NCBI GenBank assembly: GCA_963169105.1
Contig: OY720636.1
Span: 135,151,747-135,215,746 of the forward strand
From: Ceriagrion tenellum
Lineage: Eukaryota > Arthropoda > Insecta > Odonata > Coenagrionidae
Direction: 5' to 3'
Length of the DNA: 64,000 bases
In this document: positions 47,856-60,004 of the stretch, piece by piece
How the letters are laid out: each line of letters begins with the position of its first letter
How positions within the stretch are numbered: the first letter of the stretch is position 1
Notes under the pieces: generated by a model
The model's database searches: none
Told to the model about the DNA's origin: nothing
The model's input: the letters and a program-made list of their open reading frames with translations, nothing else
Made by a program: the position numbers and the translations under genes

Positions 47856-47891
47856 CTGCGCAGGTACTAAATTAGTTTAGCACCTGCGCAG
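47856..47891. repeat. 36-bp near-perfect palindrome (16-bp arms, one mismatch)
   Basis: Left arm 47856-47871 (ctgcgcaggtactaaa) pairs with 47876-47891 (tttagcacctgcgcag) around 'ttag', with one mismatch. The G+C-rich ends contrast with A+T-rich flanks. Confidence 0.93.
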
Positions 47892-47894
47892 AAA

Positions 47895-48600
47895 TTTGAT
47901 TATGAACTGAAATGTAATAAAGGAATTTAAAGGCACTCAGCATATGAAACAGGTATCTAGAAGATTTTCTTTACTGACACAAAATGTGTATTTCTATCTT
48001 TTCTGATAAATAAGAAGAAAACGACTCACATTTGAAAGTTATAGCCGTGTTTATAAAGAAAATTATACTGTTTAAATACATAATTGGATAATCTATAAAT
48101 AAATTATGACACATCATAAATAAATATAAATTTGTTTTTTATGTAACATTGACAAGTAAATACCGAAAAGAGAGAAAATACGAAAGTTGACTATGATCAC
48201 GGCGAAATTGTGGATAATAACAATGAATTTTGCTCATTTGATACCAGTAAAGGCACCATTTGATAAAAAAATATGTTGGTACGAAAATGATTGCAAAATT
48301 ATATTTTTATCAAATGCAATAATGTCATGATCATAGTCATCCCGGCGATAAAATTCACCACGTTTAACGGTGACTGATAGACTTAGTGAGAAAGTAAACT
48401 CAAAATATAAGTAATTATGAACCCGTTTGTGAGAATGAAACAATAAAGACTGCTACAAATAATTTTTTATATATTTATGCAGTTCATAAGGTCAATCACT
48501 TTCCAGAAAGCTCGATTGGTAGTTTGATTAGAAATATATTTCAAGTAAAACGCTGGAAACTAAGCACATATTGTGTAACAGGAAAAGCACCACAAGAATG
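47895..48600. other. A+T-rich spacer, nothing recognised
   Basis: No supported gene or element. Confidence 0.5.
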
Positions 48601-48619
48601 AATGATCCCCTGTTCCTTT

Positions 48620-48930
48620 CTTACTACGCAGACTCGAAACCGCCCAACAGTGGTTTTCCTTCGTTGAATTTCATTTTCCCTTTCCCCTCGTTAGGGTCGA
48701 AATGAAGACTAAATCCACACATCCTTGTGGTGGCAGGTAGGGTTTGACGCAGATATACAACCCTTCCGTTCCAGCTCCTGCCTCTCCTCTCCTGCCACTC
48801 TGACGTCCCCTAATTCACTCTTTACTCGGCCTTTTCCCCTTTCCAGCGAAAGCTCCCCTCAACCGCCTTGTTGTTTCAGATTCCTCCTAACTCCACCCCG
48901 CACATAGTCTTATACTATCTCCTCGAAATC
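48620..48930. other. Pyrimidine-rich, moderately G+C-rich island
   Basis: The plus strand is rich in CCTCTCC and TTCCC runs, similar to the island at 4.9-5.6 kb. No coding signature is recognised. Confidence 0.45.
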
Positions 48931-48969
48931 TCATACCACCCCTTAAATGGACTCTACACTCTTCCTATC

Positions 48970-51900
48970 CTTCGCCAGACAAATTGATATTCTTCACCTT
49001 GAAACCGCAGCCAAAACCTCTCAGGTCCTTGATTGAATTTCATGGCAAACGAGTGATTAAACTCTTCTCTAAAATTCTATTAGTGGAGCATCTCTTACGG
49101 GTCCATATTTTAACCCCCTCTGCCTCATTTTCCTCGCCAACCTTACCTTACCTTGATTTACTTAATTATATTCAACATTTTTTTCATTAAATGCTCAGTA
49201 CATTGTAATGACAGACATAATTACATGAAAATGAGTTAATTTAAGTATTCTCTCTTTCAATTTCTAACACTGTAACGCATATTTATCATGTTGACAGTAT
49301 CAGGCACTCTTATGAAAGATTTTGGCGAAATTAAGTCCCTTCTTGACACCACTGCAATAACAGGTAGAGAACTGAAAAATAATAGTCTTTTAAATATAAA
49401 ACAATAAAAATCCCTAAGAAAACGGATTTTAATGTAATATACATAACTTTAATATAGTTCACAGTTTAAAAAGAAATTTAATTTGACAATCTTCTTAAAA
49501 TACAGAGCTAATTTTCTGAAGCAACGAATAGTTATAAAACAATTTAGGTTTAGTTTTAACAAAACTAGGAATTTAATTCAAAATTAGGTATATTTAAGTC
49601 CCCCATCCTTCTCAATCTCATTTTTTTGTTTTTGATCATCAAATAATATTTCTTTATTCCATGACTGTTCTTATTATGTGCTTTCCACATTATAATCTAC
49701 TTATTCCCTGGCCCAATTTCTATCCACTGGTCCCTATATCCATTCACTTTCCTCGTTTATAACTGATTATCATTTTTTATTATAAAAATTTTAGGTACAG
49801 ATAAAACAAGCAATAGGAAATATACTTCTTGAAATAACCATGAAATAGTTTAGAGAGTTCTATTGTGATAATTAAATAATAATTCCTTTGGACAAAAATA
49901 ATTGCTCATTAATTTCCAGTAAACCAGGAGAGAGAACTAAAACAACGAAATATCGATACAAAATTTGAAATTCCTTACCTTTTTCTCTAAGAGAAAAATA
50001 AAGGTGTAAAAAAAGGCTTTAGTGAATTTTTTGAGGTGGAACATGAAGATATGTAAATTCTGTATTCTTAAGATGAGTTTCATGTCATGAGTAGTGATTG
50101 CAGTTGTATTTCAGTGACGGCAGTACTAGGGGGAACAAAGGATACAAGAATATTGTCAACGTCCATAATCATGAAGAAGATCACGGCATATTAGCAGATT
50201 TGGATGAGGGTATGATCATCCATGGAGAGGCTCAAATTCGTGAGATGTGTAGGTGGGAGAGTTTAGTAACTTGCAGCTAAAACCAGCTTCTAGTATTCCA
50301 AAATTAATTTAGAATTATGCAATTGGATTAACGTAAACCCAAGTAGGAAAACTTTGAGGAAATAAATACCTTGTCATACAGACCAATTGAAAAAAGTGAG
50401 AAATTCCTGGAGAAACGACAAAAATGGTAGTGTAACTTGAGTTCCTAGCACTAGAAAATTGGGTTATAAGAACTTATCAAGCAGTCAAGTCTCATATTAA
50501 GGCGATCATCTTTTTTAAAAAATTATGTATCACAGAAGTATATGGTTGGAGTAAGGAGAGGCAAGACCTTAAATTACAACTTCAAACTTTTTATAGCATT
50601 TATGAATGCAAAGCTTTGGTTGAAAAGGAAAATGATAACAAGTGTAAAAAATCAAAAAGTCAATCATAAGCTTTCAGCTCACATATAGCATTTTTACCAG
50701 AATCACGATGGCCAAATACATTTGATATTTTGAAATTGGTTTTTCATTCACAATTCTCGCACAGTGCGCAGGGGGTGTTGCAGTAAAAATTCTTAGTTTT
50801 CAACAGCACTCAGTTATCTCCGCCGTCAAATTGTCTTAATAGACAATGGATATGGCTTAAGTGAGATCTATTATCGCTAATATTTCTGGTCGTCTACGCT
50901 GATCGTAAAACTGAGTAAGGACCACCCGGGAAAATCAGCGATAGGAAAATTCAGCCTTGGCATGTATCATCGGATTTACGATAATGGCGCAAAAGTACTT
51001 AACAGATCCAATGGCCACAGAAACCGTTAGCAATTTCAACCACGACAGTGATTACGCACTGAGTTTGGCATAAAAACCTGCGCTCCGTAATATTAAGGAG
51101 GAATGGAAAAAAATTGGCACCTGACCATCAGATGTCACTTGACCCAAATCATACATGGGCGCTGAATTTCCCTGCCCTGGAGTTATTCCTCCTAGCCTTC
51201 ATAGCCCTGAAGACGATGGTGAAGGTAGTTTATGAAAAGCCTGCAAACCAATATCTCAACTCGTGGAAGACGATCGGTATTATGAGGGAATAAACCAAAT
51301 CCTAGAGGTCTTATTCTTGTTCCTCATAGCCGTAGGTGTTTGGAGAAAATTATCGATACAATTACTATAAAGTTTATAGGGGGCATGCCGAGATTTGACT
51401 TGAAAAGTTGTCAAAACTTGCACACTTTTTTACTACATGTCTGGAGTTATGAGGACCTAATTTCGTTAGAGGATGAACAAACATAGAGTGAAGCCCCTTA
51501 AATGTATGCAACATTTGCTCTCTTGGGAACTGGATTGCATAACGACCAGGATATCATCAGCTCACAACGACTGTGGTATGTCATGTCCTGGAACGACATC
51601 GAATGGAAGTCATCGACTATTACAGAACTGATGATTATGTTTTTAATGGTGGAGAAATGGCTAGAAATAGATATTTCTCAATGAAAAATATATTTTTTTC
51701 AGCGTTATCATAATTCCTACGTCAACAGACGAAAAGTTTATTCTACAAAAATTGACAGATACAACATGCTTATTTAAAATGTTATTCAATCATTAAAGAT
51801 ATAGCCTCATCTTGTGATAATCTTGCGAAATTGAATCATAAAACCATTGCTATTACCTATGTAATATTTACCTAAAATATGCAATTGAATGTATGTATTA

Positions 51901-52430
51901 GAGGGTAAAGTACTAAACTAAAAGAGAGGTATTAATAGTTCAAAACAATGCTTGTTAAAACTTCAAAATTGTAATTTGCTTTGCATGATATATTGTGAGA
52001 ATATACTTAAAGATGTAGTGTGTACGTTGAAGATGATTGAAAAGTGAGATTAAGATGATTGCGGGAAATGTTTTAGGATTGGAGGAGGAGATTGGTAAGA
52101 AGTTTCATGAGTATTAAGGATTATCGAAGAGGGGATGGGGAAGAACAAACAAAATTTTAAAGTCCGGTGATGACGTTTGTGGAGTGTGAGTGGAAGTTAG
52201 GCTATGTGGCAAACGGACAAAAATAACTGCATACTTATTATTAAAGTCCATTAAATAATTAGGAACAGGGGTTTCCAAACATTCTCTGATGGAACATTTT
52301 CAAATGCTGAAATTTTAATGTAAATCTTTGTTATTTTTTATCATACGCACTGAAAAAAATTCCATTAAGCATGGGTTTTTTTTCATATGCTAAATGGTTA
52401 TTAATGCAATGCATGCGTTACACCTAATAA
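48970..52430. other. Long A+T-rich spacer, no recognised genes
   Basis: About 3.4 kb. Two 60-codon plus-strand open stretches at 50098-50280 and 51502-51684 have ordinary amino-acid composition, but neither matches a family I know. The segment 51000-51330 has a more balanced composition than its surroundings. It could hide an old element that I cannot identify. Confidence 0.45.
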
Positions 52431-52439
52431 CACGCTTGA

Positions 52440-52469
52440 GAGCGTGCGCTCATAAAAAAACGCACGCTC
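52440..52469. repeat. Small hairpin with G+C-rich stem and A-rich loop
   Basis: gagcgtgcg at 52440-52448 pairs with cgcacgctc at 52461-52469 across a 12-base loop that contains seven A. It stands out in A+T-rich DNA. The stem-loop shape resembles a terminator but that reading has no meaning for eukaryotic intergenic DNA. Confidence 0.85.
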
Positions 52470-52474
52470 AATAG

Positions 52475-53325
52475 CATCTCTTTTACCTTCACTTTTAAAG
52501 GCATCTTACCAACGCGATATTTGGCAGCAGAAACGTCGCAATACTAGATATTTTTTTAGAACAGTTATCACATATCAAAATTATCACCCCCTTACGGTAA
52601 AAAATAGCGTGTGCAACTCGTACAGTATAGCTGTGAAAAGCACATTGCCTGGCAAAAAAATTTAAGGAAAAGATACACTTTTGAAAGTAATCAATGAGTA
52701 ATACAAACTTATCCAATTGTTTTTGCACAGTCATATTAAACAATACCGCACATAGTTTTATAGCCCAATATATAATAGTTACTCGTAATTGTTGCGCTAT
52801 TTTGAAAGCTGAAGAGTTTCAAAATGATCACTTCTTTCTGACCGACGATTGAATAACCTACTGAAATCGTTCGAAAATAATGAAAGTATTTTGAGCGAAT
52901 ACATTGTCAAAAACATCCAATGAAATATGATTGGAAGCTTAAATGCCTCTGTTCTGTCACCCATCGATGCTGAACTAAGAAATTCAATGACTATGTTTTA
53001 AGAAAAGACAATACTTGAACAATGGCTTCAAGTTTTTCTTTTTCTCAAATAAATTGTCCAAGGAAATATTTCGTTAAATTAGTATTCCCGAGTATCGTGT
53101 GACTGAACTTGTGAAAACTGAAGCTAAATTTATTATATTAATTAAGCCAGTTAAATAAGTTAAATCCAGGAATATCTCATTTTCATGCTTCTAGAGACAT
53201 TAAATCTTCTATTAATTCTAACTAATTAAATCTTTCTAAATTCTGAATCGCCAACTAAAGAATAGACTAATCTTTTTGTGTAAGCATTCCAAATATTGAG
53301 TTCTATCAAGTGCTGAGAAGACTCC
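52475..53325. other. A+T-rich spacer, nothing recognised
   Basis: No supported gene or element. Confidence 0.5.
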
Positions 53326-53330
53326 GGCAT

Positions 53331-53373
53331 AGAGAGAGAGAGATGGAGAGTTAGAGAGAGAGAGAGAGAGAGG
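53331..53373. repeat. GA dinucleotide microsatellite beside a CpG-rich island
   Basis: Two GA runs (53331-53342 and 53353-53373) are separated by tggagagtt. GAGAG repeats can bind GAGA-type factors in insects, and the run lies directly upstream of the CpG-rich island at 53.4-53.9 kb. A functional link is only a possibility. Confidence 0.9.
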
Positions 53374-53399
53374 AGGGACATTGAGAAGACTATTCGTCC

Positions 53400-53900
53400 C
53401 TCCTCTCTATAGCCTTGCTGAGTGCACATCGGGAAAAGAATGACCTCTCCCCCACAATTAAGTTACGCGACGGTTTATGGTTCTCAAATTGCGTCCGGCG
53501 GCTGCGACGGAGTGAGAGGGACACGCCCAGTCGTCTTGGAAGACGCTCAAGTGCTTTTGCTCCTCGCTCCCGTCGGGCCGGAGGAATGCCGAAGCGGTTG
53601 CCAAGACGAAAGGGGTGGTGTGGGAGGATGGGTGAGTGATTGCGTCGGCGAGGTCTGGCCGGGGGACCGGGGAAGACGAAGGGGGGGAGGCGTAAGGTGG
53701 AGGGCGCGCACGCTCCCGGATTGGTTCCCGTGGCGAAGCGCGTTGGCGAAGTTCACTGGCAGGAGGCGAGATGAATGCGAGAGAAGCGGAACGAATACCG
53801 CCCGCTGGAAATTGCTGATTGATCAAAGCGTCCCGAACACAAATGCTAGAGTTGGACGCATGGATCTCTCCAAATTAGGGCTCCCAAAACCTTGTGCTAA
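53400..53900. other. CpG-rich island with long open stretches on both strands
   Basis: CpG is dense: I count eight CpG in 53461-53520, against none in an A+T-rich stretch such as 38281-38340. The plus strand carries a 182-codon open stretch (53422-53970) and an overlapping one at 53415-53639. The minus strand carries one of 122 codons (53826-53458). None shows a recognisable domain. The arginine/glycine-rich composition is what G+C-rich DNA encodes by chance. This island is the most CpG-dense of the window. Confidence 0.6.
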
Positions 53901-53970
53901 AGTTTTACTCAAATCTGACTTTGATCGAAACGTCTTCTTTGACATGGAGTTGAAGGGTCTAATTTTCTAA
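53422..53970 (+). CDS. Unrecognised 182-codon open stretch, probably not a gene
   Basis: Residues 1-110 are rich in glycine, arginine and valine and lie within the CpG-rich island. From about residue 130 the composition becomes more ordinary (NARVGRMDLSKLGLPKPCAK), ending in DMELKGLIF. No domain, cysteine pattern or signal peptide is seen. Because open stretches exist in several frames here, stop-poor composition explains it best. A real exon remains possible because the frame stays open beyond the island. Confidence 0.18.
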   Translation: MHIGKRMTSPPQLSYATVYGSQIASGGCDGVRGTRPVVLEDAQVLLLLAPVGPEECRSGCQDERGGVGGWVSDCVGEVWPGDRGRRRGGGVRWRARTLPDWFPWRSALAKFTGRRRDECERSGTNTARWKLLIDQSVPNTNARVGRMDLSKLGLPKPCAKVLLKSDFDRNVFFDMELKGLIF

Positions 53971-53999
53971 TCTAAGGGCTCTATAACAACGGTCTTTGT

Positions 54000-55830
54000 T
54001 GATAGTGTTCATCAACTTTTTTATTTCTATCTTTCTGGTTGTCCTTATATTTGTAATTGGTCAATGTAAGGCGTAGTTGAAAACATCGAGTGTTTTTTGC
54101 AAAAATTTCAAACGAGGAAGAAAAAAAAGCTAGGGTATTTACACCTCTATAGAAGTTCCAAACATTTAACTTGGAGGGCGAGCGTTTGTGTGACTAAATT
54201 TACGAGTCATTAACGTCGGGATGAACGTTAACACGTTAATTTTGATACTTACAAATGGTTACCTTGATGACTGCAATATATCTGCATTTTCTTATACTGT
54301 TATTGTCGATGTAGAATTTTTTAATGAAAAAAAGACCAGCTTTGGTATTTTTCAGAGTAAGGGCTGAATTTTTGGCATAACACTTTAAAATCAATGTTAT
54401 CCAAAAATTGGGTTAAAACATTCTGAGAGTCCATAGTGCGCAATATATTTCAGAAGAGAATGCCAAGTGAACTGAATGGAATGAGAGACTAGTTAGCAAA
54501 AAACCTTCAAGAATATAGCTTTAACAATTGGAATTCAAGAAATAAGGATAGCTGATGCAATTTAAATCACGAGCAACAATCATATTACAAACAACTTTCT
54601 AATACTCCACTCCGACGAAATCCATCACTAAGTGTGTGTATGCGATGCATTTAAGGGGAAAAGGTGATCTCATATGTGATAGAGAAAACCGGGGCAACAC
54701 TATTTCTGACCAGTGAATGTTCAGATATTTCATTTGAATTTTGAAACATCCATTAAGATAAACCAGAAGGTATTTGCCTCTCATTTTTCATTAGGTTCTT
54801 AAATATGATTTAACAGAATGAATAATAAAATTTACTGTGAAAAATAATTCTAAACCAGGCTGAACACTACAGAAAGACAAAAAAGGCGAGTTTCTCAAAT
54901 TCACGATTTTGAGGACCGATTTGAAAGCGAGAACAAGTAAGTAAAATACACGATTTGAAGTTGTCGGTGGAAAGACGTTTACTGTTACTTATATTGCAAC
55001 TACGTCAAATATGCAAAAAAAACGTCTCTCAAGGGAAAAAGAAAATTAATCCAGTCACTAGTTAATCCGTCTCACGTACCTCTTTCTGTAGTGAAAAATG
55101 ATTCTCTCGCACAATTAACATGTGCTTTATTTTCTACATGTCGTCCTTTTTTGATTTATTTCGACTTAAAAGCCTAATATACTAAATTAATACAAAATTT
55201 GCTTCGCTCAGAATCCAAAATATCTGCCGCCACATTAGCGTGTGGCAGGAGGTAGTAGGTCACCAGCCGTGTAAAGATGTAAGTTATTAGGAGGTGTATT
55301 GGTAAATATGGTGGTTGATAAGGAGAAATGCACCATCACATGCAAATGACCCCTCCTTATCACGAGATATAGGTACGTAAAACTAATTATGGTTGAAAAG
55401 TAACATTAGTCTCCTAATTAATAATAGCATCATTAAGTTTGTTCAGAAACATGAGGTTTGTTGGCATTATGCAATATTTTTTATCATGCAATTCATGCTA
55501 ACAACTGCAATTATCATTAACTATGACAAATAGATGCCGAATAATTTGCTCATTGCTCAAGCAAGGTAACGTGTTAAATTTTCCTATCATTATGAGTAAC
55601 ATAATAATGCGAAACATAAAATTAATAATATCGCTGACAACGATTAAAGTGTCATCAATCTCAGAAACTCGACCAAGTTCAGAGTATACTGACCTCCATT
55701 TATCCTGAGCTGCGGAGGATATGCTCTAAAAAAGTATACTGTGCCATTTTTTACTCCGTATATTAAAAGCTTACTTCGTTGGACTTCGTTTTACGTACGC
55801 TATTAAATGTGGCAAACTCCAAAATCACCA
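54000..55830. other. A+T-rich spacer, nothing recognised
   Basis: No supported gene or element. The short open stretches at 54784-54599 (minus) and 55523-55708 (plus) have no signature. Confidence 0.5.
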
Positions 55831-55839
55831 CAACGGATG

Positions 55840-56100
55840 CGAAGCGGCGGCACACAGTTTCCTACATATCTGCGGTCATAGATTCTCCACCTTTATATAG
55901 CGTGGTCTGAGAAATTTCATGGTTCGCGGCTGCTGTTGTCACGGCACTGCTTGTCAACAGAGCCGTCGTGTGCGTGAGAGCGGAATTCAGGGCGGGGCGA
56001 AACCACCATCCCTTCCACGTCCGTCCCAGCAGTTCACGCGTGACGCTCCCTCGGCTCCTCACGCTCCCCTAGGCAATCACCCGCGTGGAAGTGCAAATTT
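55840..56100. other. Short CpG-rich island
   Basis: G+C and CpG are raised (CGGCACTGC, GAGCCGTCGTGTGCGTGAG, GGCGGGGCGAAACC). Overlapping open stretches on both strands (55919-56158 plus, 56062-55862 minus) are unrecognised. Confidence 0.5.
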
Positions 56101-56109
56101 GAATATTGC

Positions 56110-57820
56110 CGCTCACATACAAAGCCTAAACCATCACCTAGAATCGACAAAACTTTAAAACACGTACCGGTGAAATTTCTCGGTCTAAATATTTCGAAAG
56201 CTCAAAAAGAATGGCCGGTTTTACACGGTCTGACGGCTAATGTCAATACCTGATCCATTGGAATCAGCAAATTTAGTTTTTGAGCTACCTTTCCGCTACA
56301 TTAATGCTCAGAAGGTTGAATAGATGTCTTTATAACCCTTTGAATCATAGTTCACAACACTTGTCAATTCTAACTTCAGTCCAGGATTGATTTCTTATAG
56401 GACTTCATGATGGACGTGTCAACTTTATGAATTATTATAACAAGATCGTGAAACAAATTATGGCTGAAGAAAAAGAAAAGAAGGAAAAAGGGAAATAAAT
56501 CATAGCTTTTTAAAAACTAGTCCAAATCAATCACCCTGAAGCTATTTTTCAAAAATGACACATTTTATAAGTTTGTCTTATATTGAAATATATTCATAAG
56601 AGTTCTCGAGAAATATTAATCTGTAGTTGAAATTATACCAGCTAAGAATTCTGATTCTAAAAGTAAGGCAAAAACCTGTATCAAATTCCAATTAATCTGT
56701 GGCCTTTACCTTTACCTAGAGCCATTATTAAATTAACCTGTTGAAACTGCAATAAAAAAGAGAAAAACAAAGCGTTAAAAGTAAATAATGTCATTAAGGT
56801 AGTGCGAGCGAGATAGTTCCCTAGTGATAATGGAGACCATATTTGAATTATACGCTTTACTTTCACCAGCCTGAGACACACGAATTAAATATTGCATTAT
56901 TAATAGTGCGACAATATAGTTTTACATGACAGAAATTGTAAGTGATCAAATGAAAATATTGAAATAAGTCTTTAACTTGACTTGGTTTTTTCACGCGGTA
57001 CGTTTGAAACTCCATCAAAACGGAAGGTATGTTGTGATCCCGAAGAATTCACCGCGGTGATATAGTATGGTAAGCTTGGTCTTTGGTCATTGCTCTTTGT
57101 TGACATACTTACTTTCAAAAAATTAGTTGATAAAACACACAAACTACACACTGTTGATTTTTTGACGATATCTAGGTGTTAAAAACAGTAAAATTATGGG
57201 GAAGGGGGCGTTTAGATATTAGTATAGTCATTAATGCCATACCCGTACCTGTCACACGGGTTTAGCTCCCAGCATTGTCGATAACTACTTCAACCATCAT
57301 TTCGATGAGATTCTTCTTCTATATCCCTTAAGAGACTTTTGATGAATCATAGCAATAATCTGAAATTCTATCCATTATAATCATATTGCCTAATAAACTT
57401 AGCAGGAAAGATCTTGTGAGTTTTAAAATATAGTGTTTAAAAATATATGAGCCCGCTCAAAATAACAACTGGACTGTCCGCAGTCTATTAAATCTTTTAC
57501 ATGGGCTCCCTCTCGTGGCTTGTGAATGATCGAAACCTGCCATAGCTACGTTCACAACTCCTCATGTACCCAATCAAACTTGATCAAATCTTCTTTCAAT
57601 GGTGCTGATGGACACAATGTTACACTGAGGGAGAGAATTATCACCCTGCAAACGGCATATCAGTGGTTACACCGTCGTAATCTATTACAGGACGGAATTT
57701 ATCGAGGAAAATACGTCATTATGCCCTAGTTCCCAAGAAGAACAACTAAAATACGAAAGCAAAAAAACCCCCTTTTTATTTTTTGTGCCAACAAATAACT
57801 ACGAAGAGGTCGGTTTTCAT
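56110..57820. other. A+T-rich spacer, nothing recognised
   Basis: No supported gene. The open stretch at 57526-57729 (plus) ends in RNLLQDGIYRGKYVIMP and has ordinary composition, but I cannot place it in a family. Confidence 0.45.
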
Positions 57821-57829
57821 TAAACGCGA

Positions 57830-58330
57830 ACGATGCGCCACAAGTGAGCTACGGAACGACGCGACGAATGGGAGGACATCTCTAGGGAGAGTCGAGAGAG
57901 ATCGGAGAGGCAAGGTGGGCGGGTGTATGGGGTCCTGAAGAGCTTGTGCGAAGAAATGTGACTCAGGACGCAGGAGGGAAAGAATCTAAAAAGGTGAGGG
58001 AAGGGGGGGGGGGAAGGGAAAGGAGGAATAGGTTGCTTGTTGCGTGGGTTCGTTGAACGTGGGCGAATGTGTGCTTGTTTGTGTGTGTGTGTGTGTGGGT
58101 CGGTCGGATGGTAATTTTAAAGGATCTCCCGAGACGAGGAGACGGCAGTCAAAAGGAGTAAAAGGGTACCGTGAGAGAGACAAAGAAATGAATAAGAGTC
58201 GAGAGAGATCATAAGACGGAGATTAGAGAGATGGTACCTAAGTAAGGGGAAAAATTGGACTGGTGGAAGGAGGAGATTCGTCAATGCTTTAAGGGAGCCG
58301 CTTACTGCCAATTTCACTACCCTTAAAGGT
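57830..58330. other. Purine-rich island with G-run and GT repeat
   Basis: The plus strand is rich in GAGAG and GGGAAGG. A run of about eleven G lies near 58003-58013 and a GT microsatellite at 58080-58098. No coding signature is recognised. Confidence 0.5.
58080..58098. repeat. GT dinucleotide microsatellite
   Basis: An uninterrupted GT run of about nine units inside the purine-rich island. Confidence 0.9.
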
Positions 58331-58339
58331 ATACCCTCT

Positions 58340-60000
58340 CCACTTTTGTCGTCCCCATCGTGATGTTAAAAAGTACAGCATGACCCGACGAAGCACGGCT
58401 TATTATCACCTTCAACAAGTTAAACACTCGTTTGTGCTCCCCATCTTTAGAATGAACGAGCGTGCTCATTCACTTGCCAAAGTCGCTCGGCGTAGTTTTA
58501 GTAGTCTAAAAGGGACATTGGCTACATGGCTGAGGACAAAGGAGAACATTTTACATCATAAACTTAGAAACATTTCAGCTTAAGGAGATAAACATGATGC
58601 GCATTTCCTTCAATGAATTTTTTACGTCAAGCATAAATGAGGATGGCACGACTCACGGCTGTGGTGAAACATGAACGCAGAAAAATCATTAAGAATTTAG
58701 AGTTAGTTTTTTACGACATAGAAATGAGTGAAGAAACTCTAACAGGTACCATTTTATGGTAAGTTTCATAAATCTTTCGTCACATAAACAGTACCTTTTA
58801 AAACTATTTACAAGACTAAGAAAGTTTGACCAACATATGATACCGCTTTTTTCATATGCTAATCAACGACGAGACCAGGATCGTTAAAGTATTTTCATAA
58901 AGTGTTGCGAAACACTACAATAGCGGTTCGTATAGATCAGTTGCCGATGCTCGAAACACGTTGGCTATCCTGGGCTTTCTCTGGCGGCTATGAGAATTTA
59001 CTGGCATTTTTCACAATATCCGTGAGGAATTGCGCCTGGTTAAGTTGGACCGCTTTCTGGAAGTGCTCTTGTCCGCTCTTGGTGAAGACAGACTTACACC
59101 TAGAAGCAAGCAACCTTGAGTAATATATAGGGTGGAAAGAAGAGACTATGGAACGGAGTAAAAGTGGAAGTGTGGTGAAAAAAGTAGTATGTAATGGAGT
59201 GCAAAAGTAAGTGACTAAGCGAGTGGATGCACTGGAAGGTAAAATAAAGAAGAGCGGATTACAAGGGAAAACAATCCCCTAGCTCGGTAGAACGCGGCAA
59301 GGGATAGTGCCAAAGCCTGGACTCAACGAGCTTTAGAGCCAATCGCGCAACACATACTGATGTTTTAAGCAAACTGTATTTAACCGGTGTCCTTACTGGG
59401 TAAAGAAATTGATTAACATCAGAGTGGTTCTCAAAATATACTCAGTACACCCTTACTTTAGTGACTGGTGTATTATCTAGTATAAGAGTAACCTCTTCAC
59501 CTTTTTACTGTTGATGTAGCGGTTAAGATTTTATATGATCTACCATTGTATCGTTGTTTTCGTAGGTATTTTGATCAATGGTCCAGACCCTGGGTGCAAT
59601 GCCGATCCTGCCATTGCTATCCTCTTAGATCTATTTCATTCTAAGGAAAGAGAAATGGAAAACCGCCTAGAAAAATAATTTTGACTTGATAGGTTCAGAA
59701 GAATTTTCGTAAGCAACGTTTTTATACTTGTAAATACCAGTAGCCCACCTGTAGAACGACAATACCAATTTTACAAATAAAATAAAAAACAATTTATCCA
59801 CACGTTGTACTTTAATTGACAGCAAAAGACATTGGAATTAGATACAGATGTAAACATTTGTTATGAAAAACTTGTTTTTTTTCAGCATACCATGCAGTAG
59901 AATCAATTGAATATACAGTTTTGACCTTGAAGATCAGCGAAACGGGCGCAGTATTGAGCACATATTCTTTGCGCACCGTGCCCCTGATTTTTTAACGTTG
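58340..60000. other. Spacer, nothing recognised
   Basis: Open stretches at 58380-58583 and 58902-59123 (plus) have no family signature. No repeat or promoter is supported. Confidence 0.45.
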
Positions 60001-60004
60001 ATAT

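Noticed and set aside
52440..52469. A rho-independent-like terminator hairpin
   Set aside because: The window is eukaryotic and no gene ends here. The hairpin is only a short inverted repeat.
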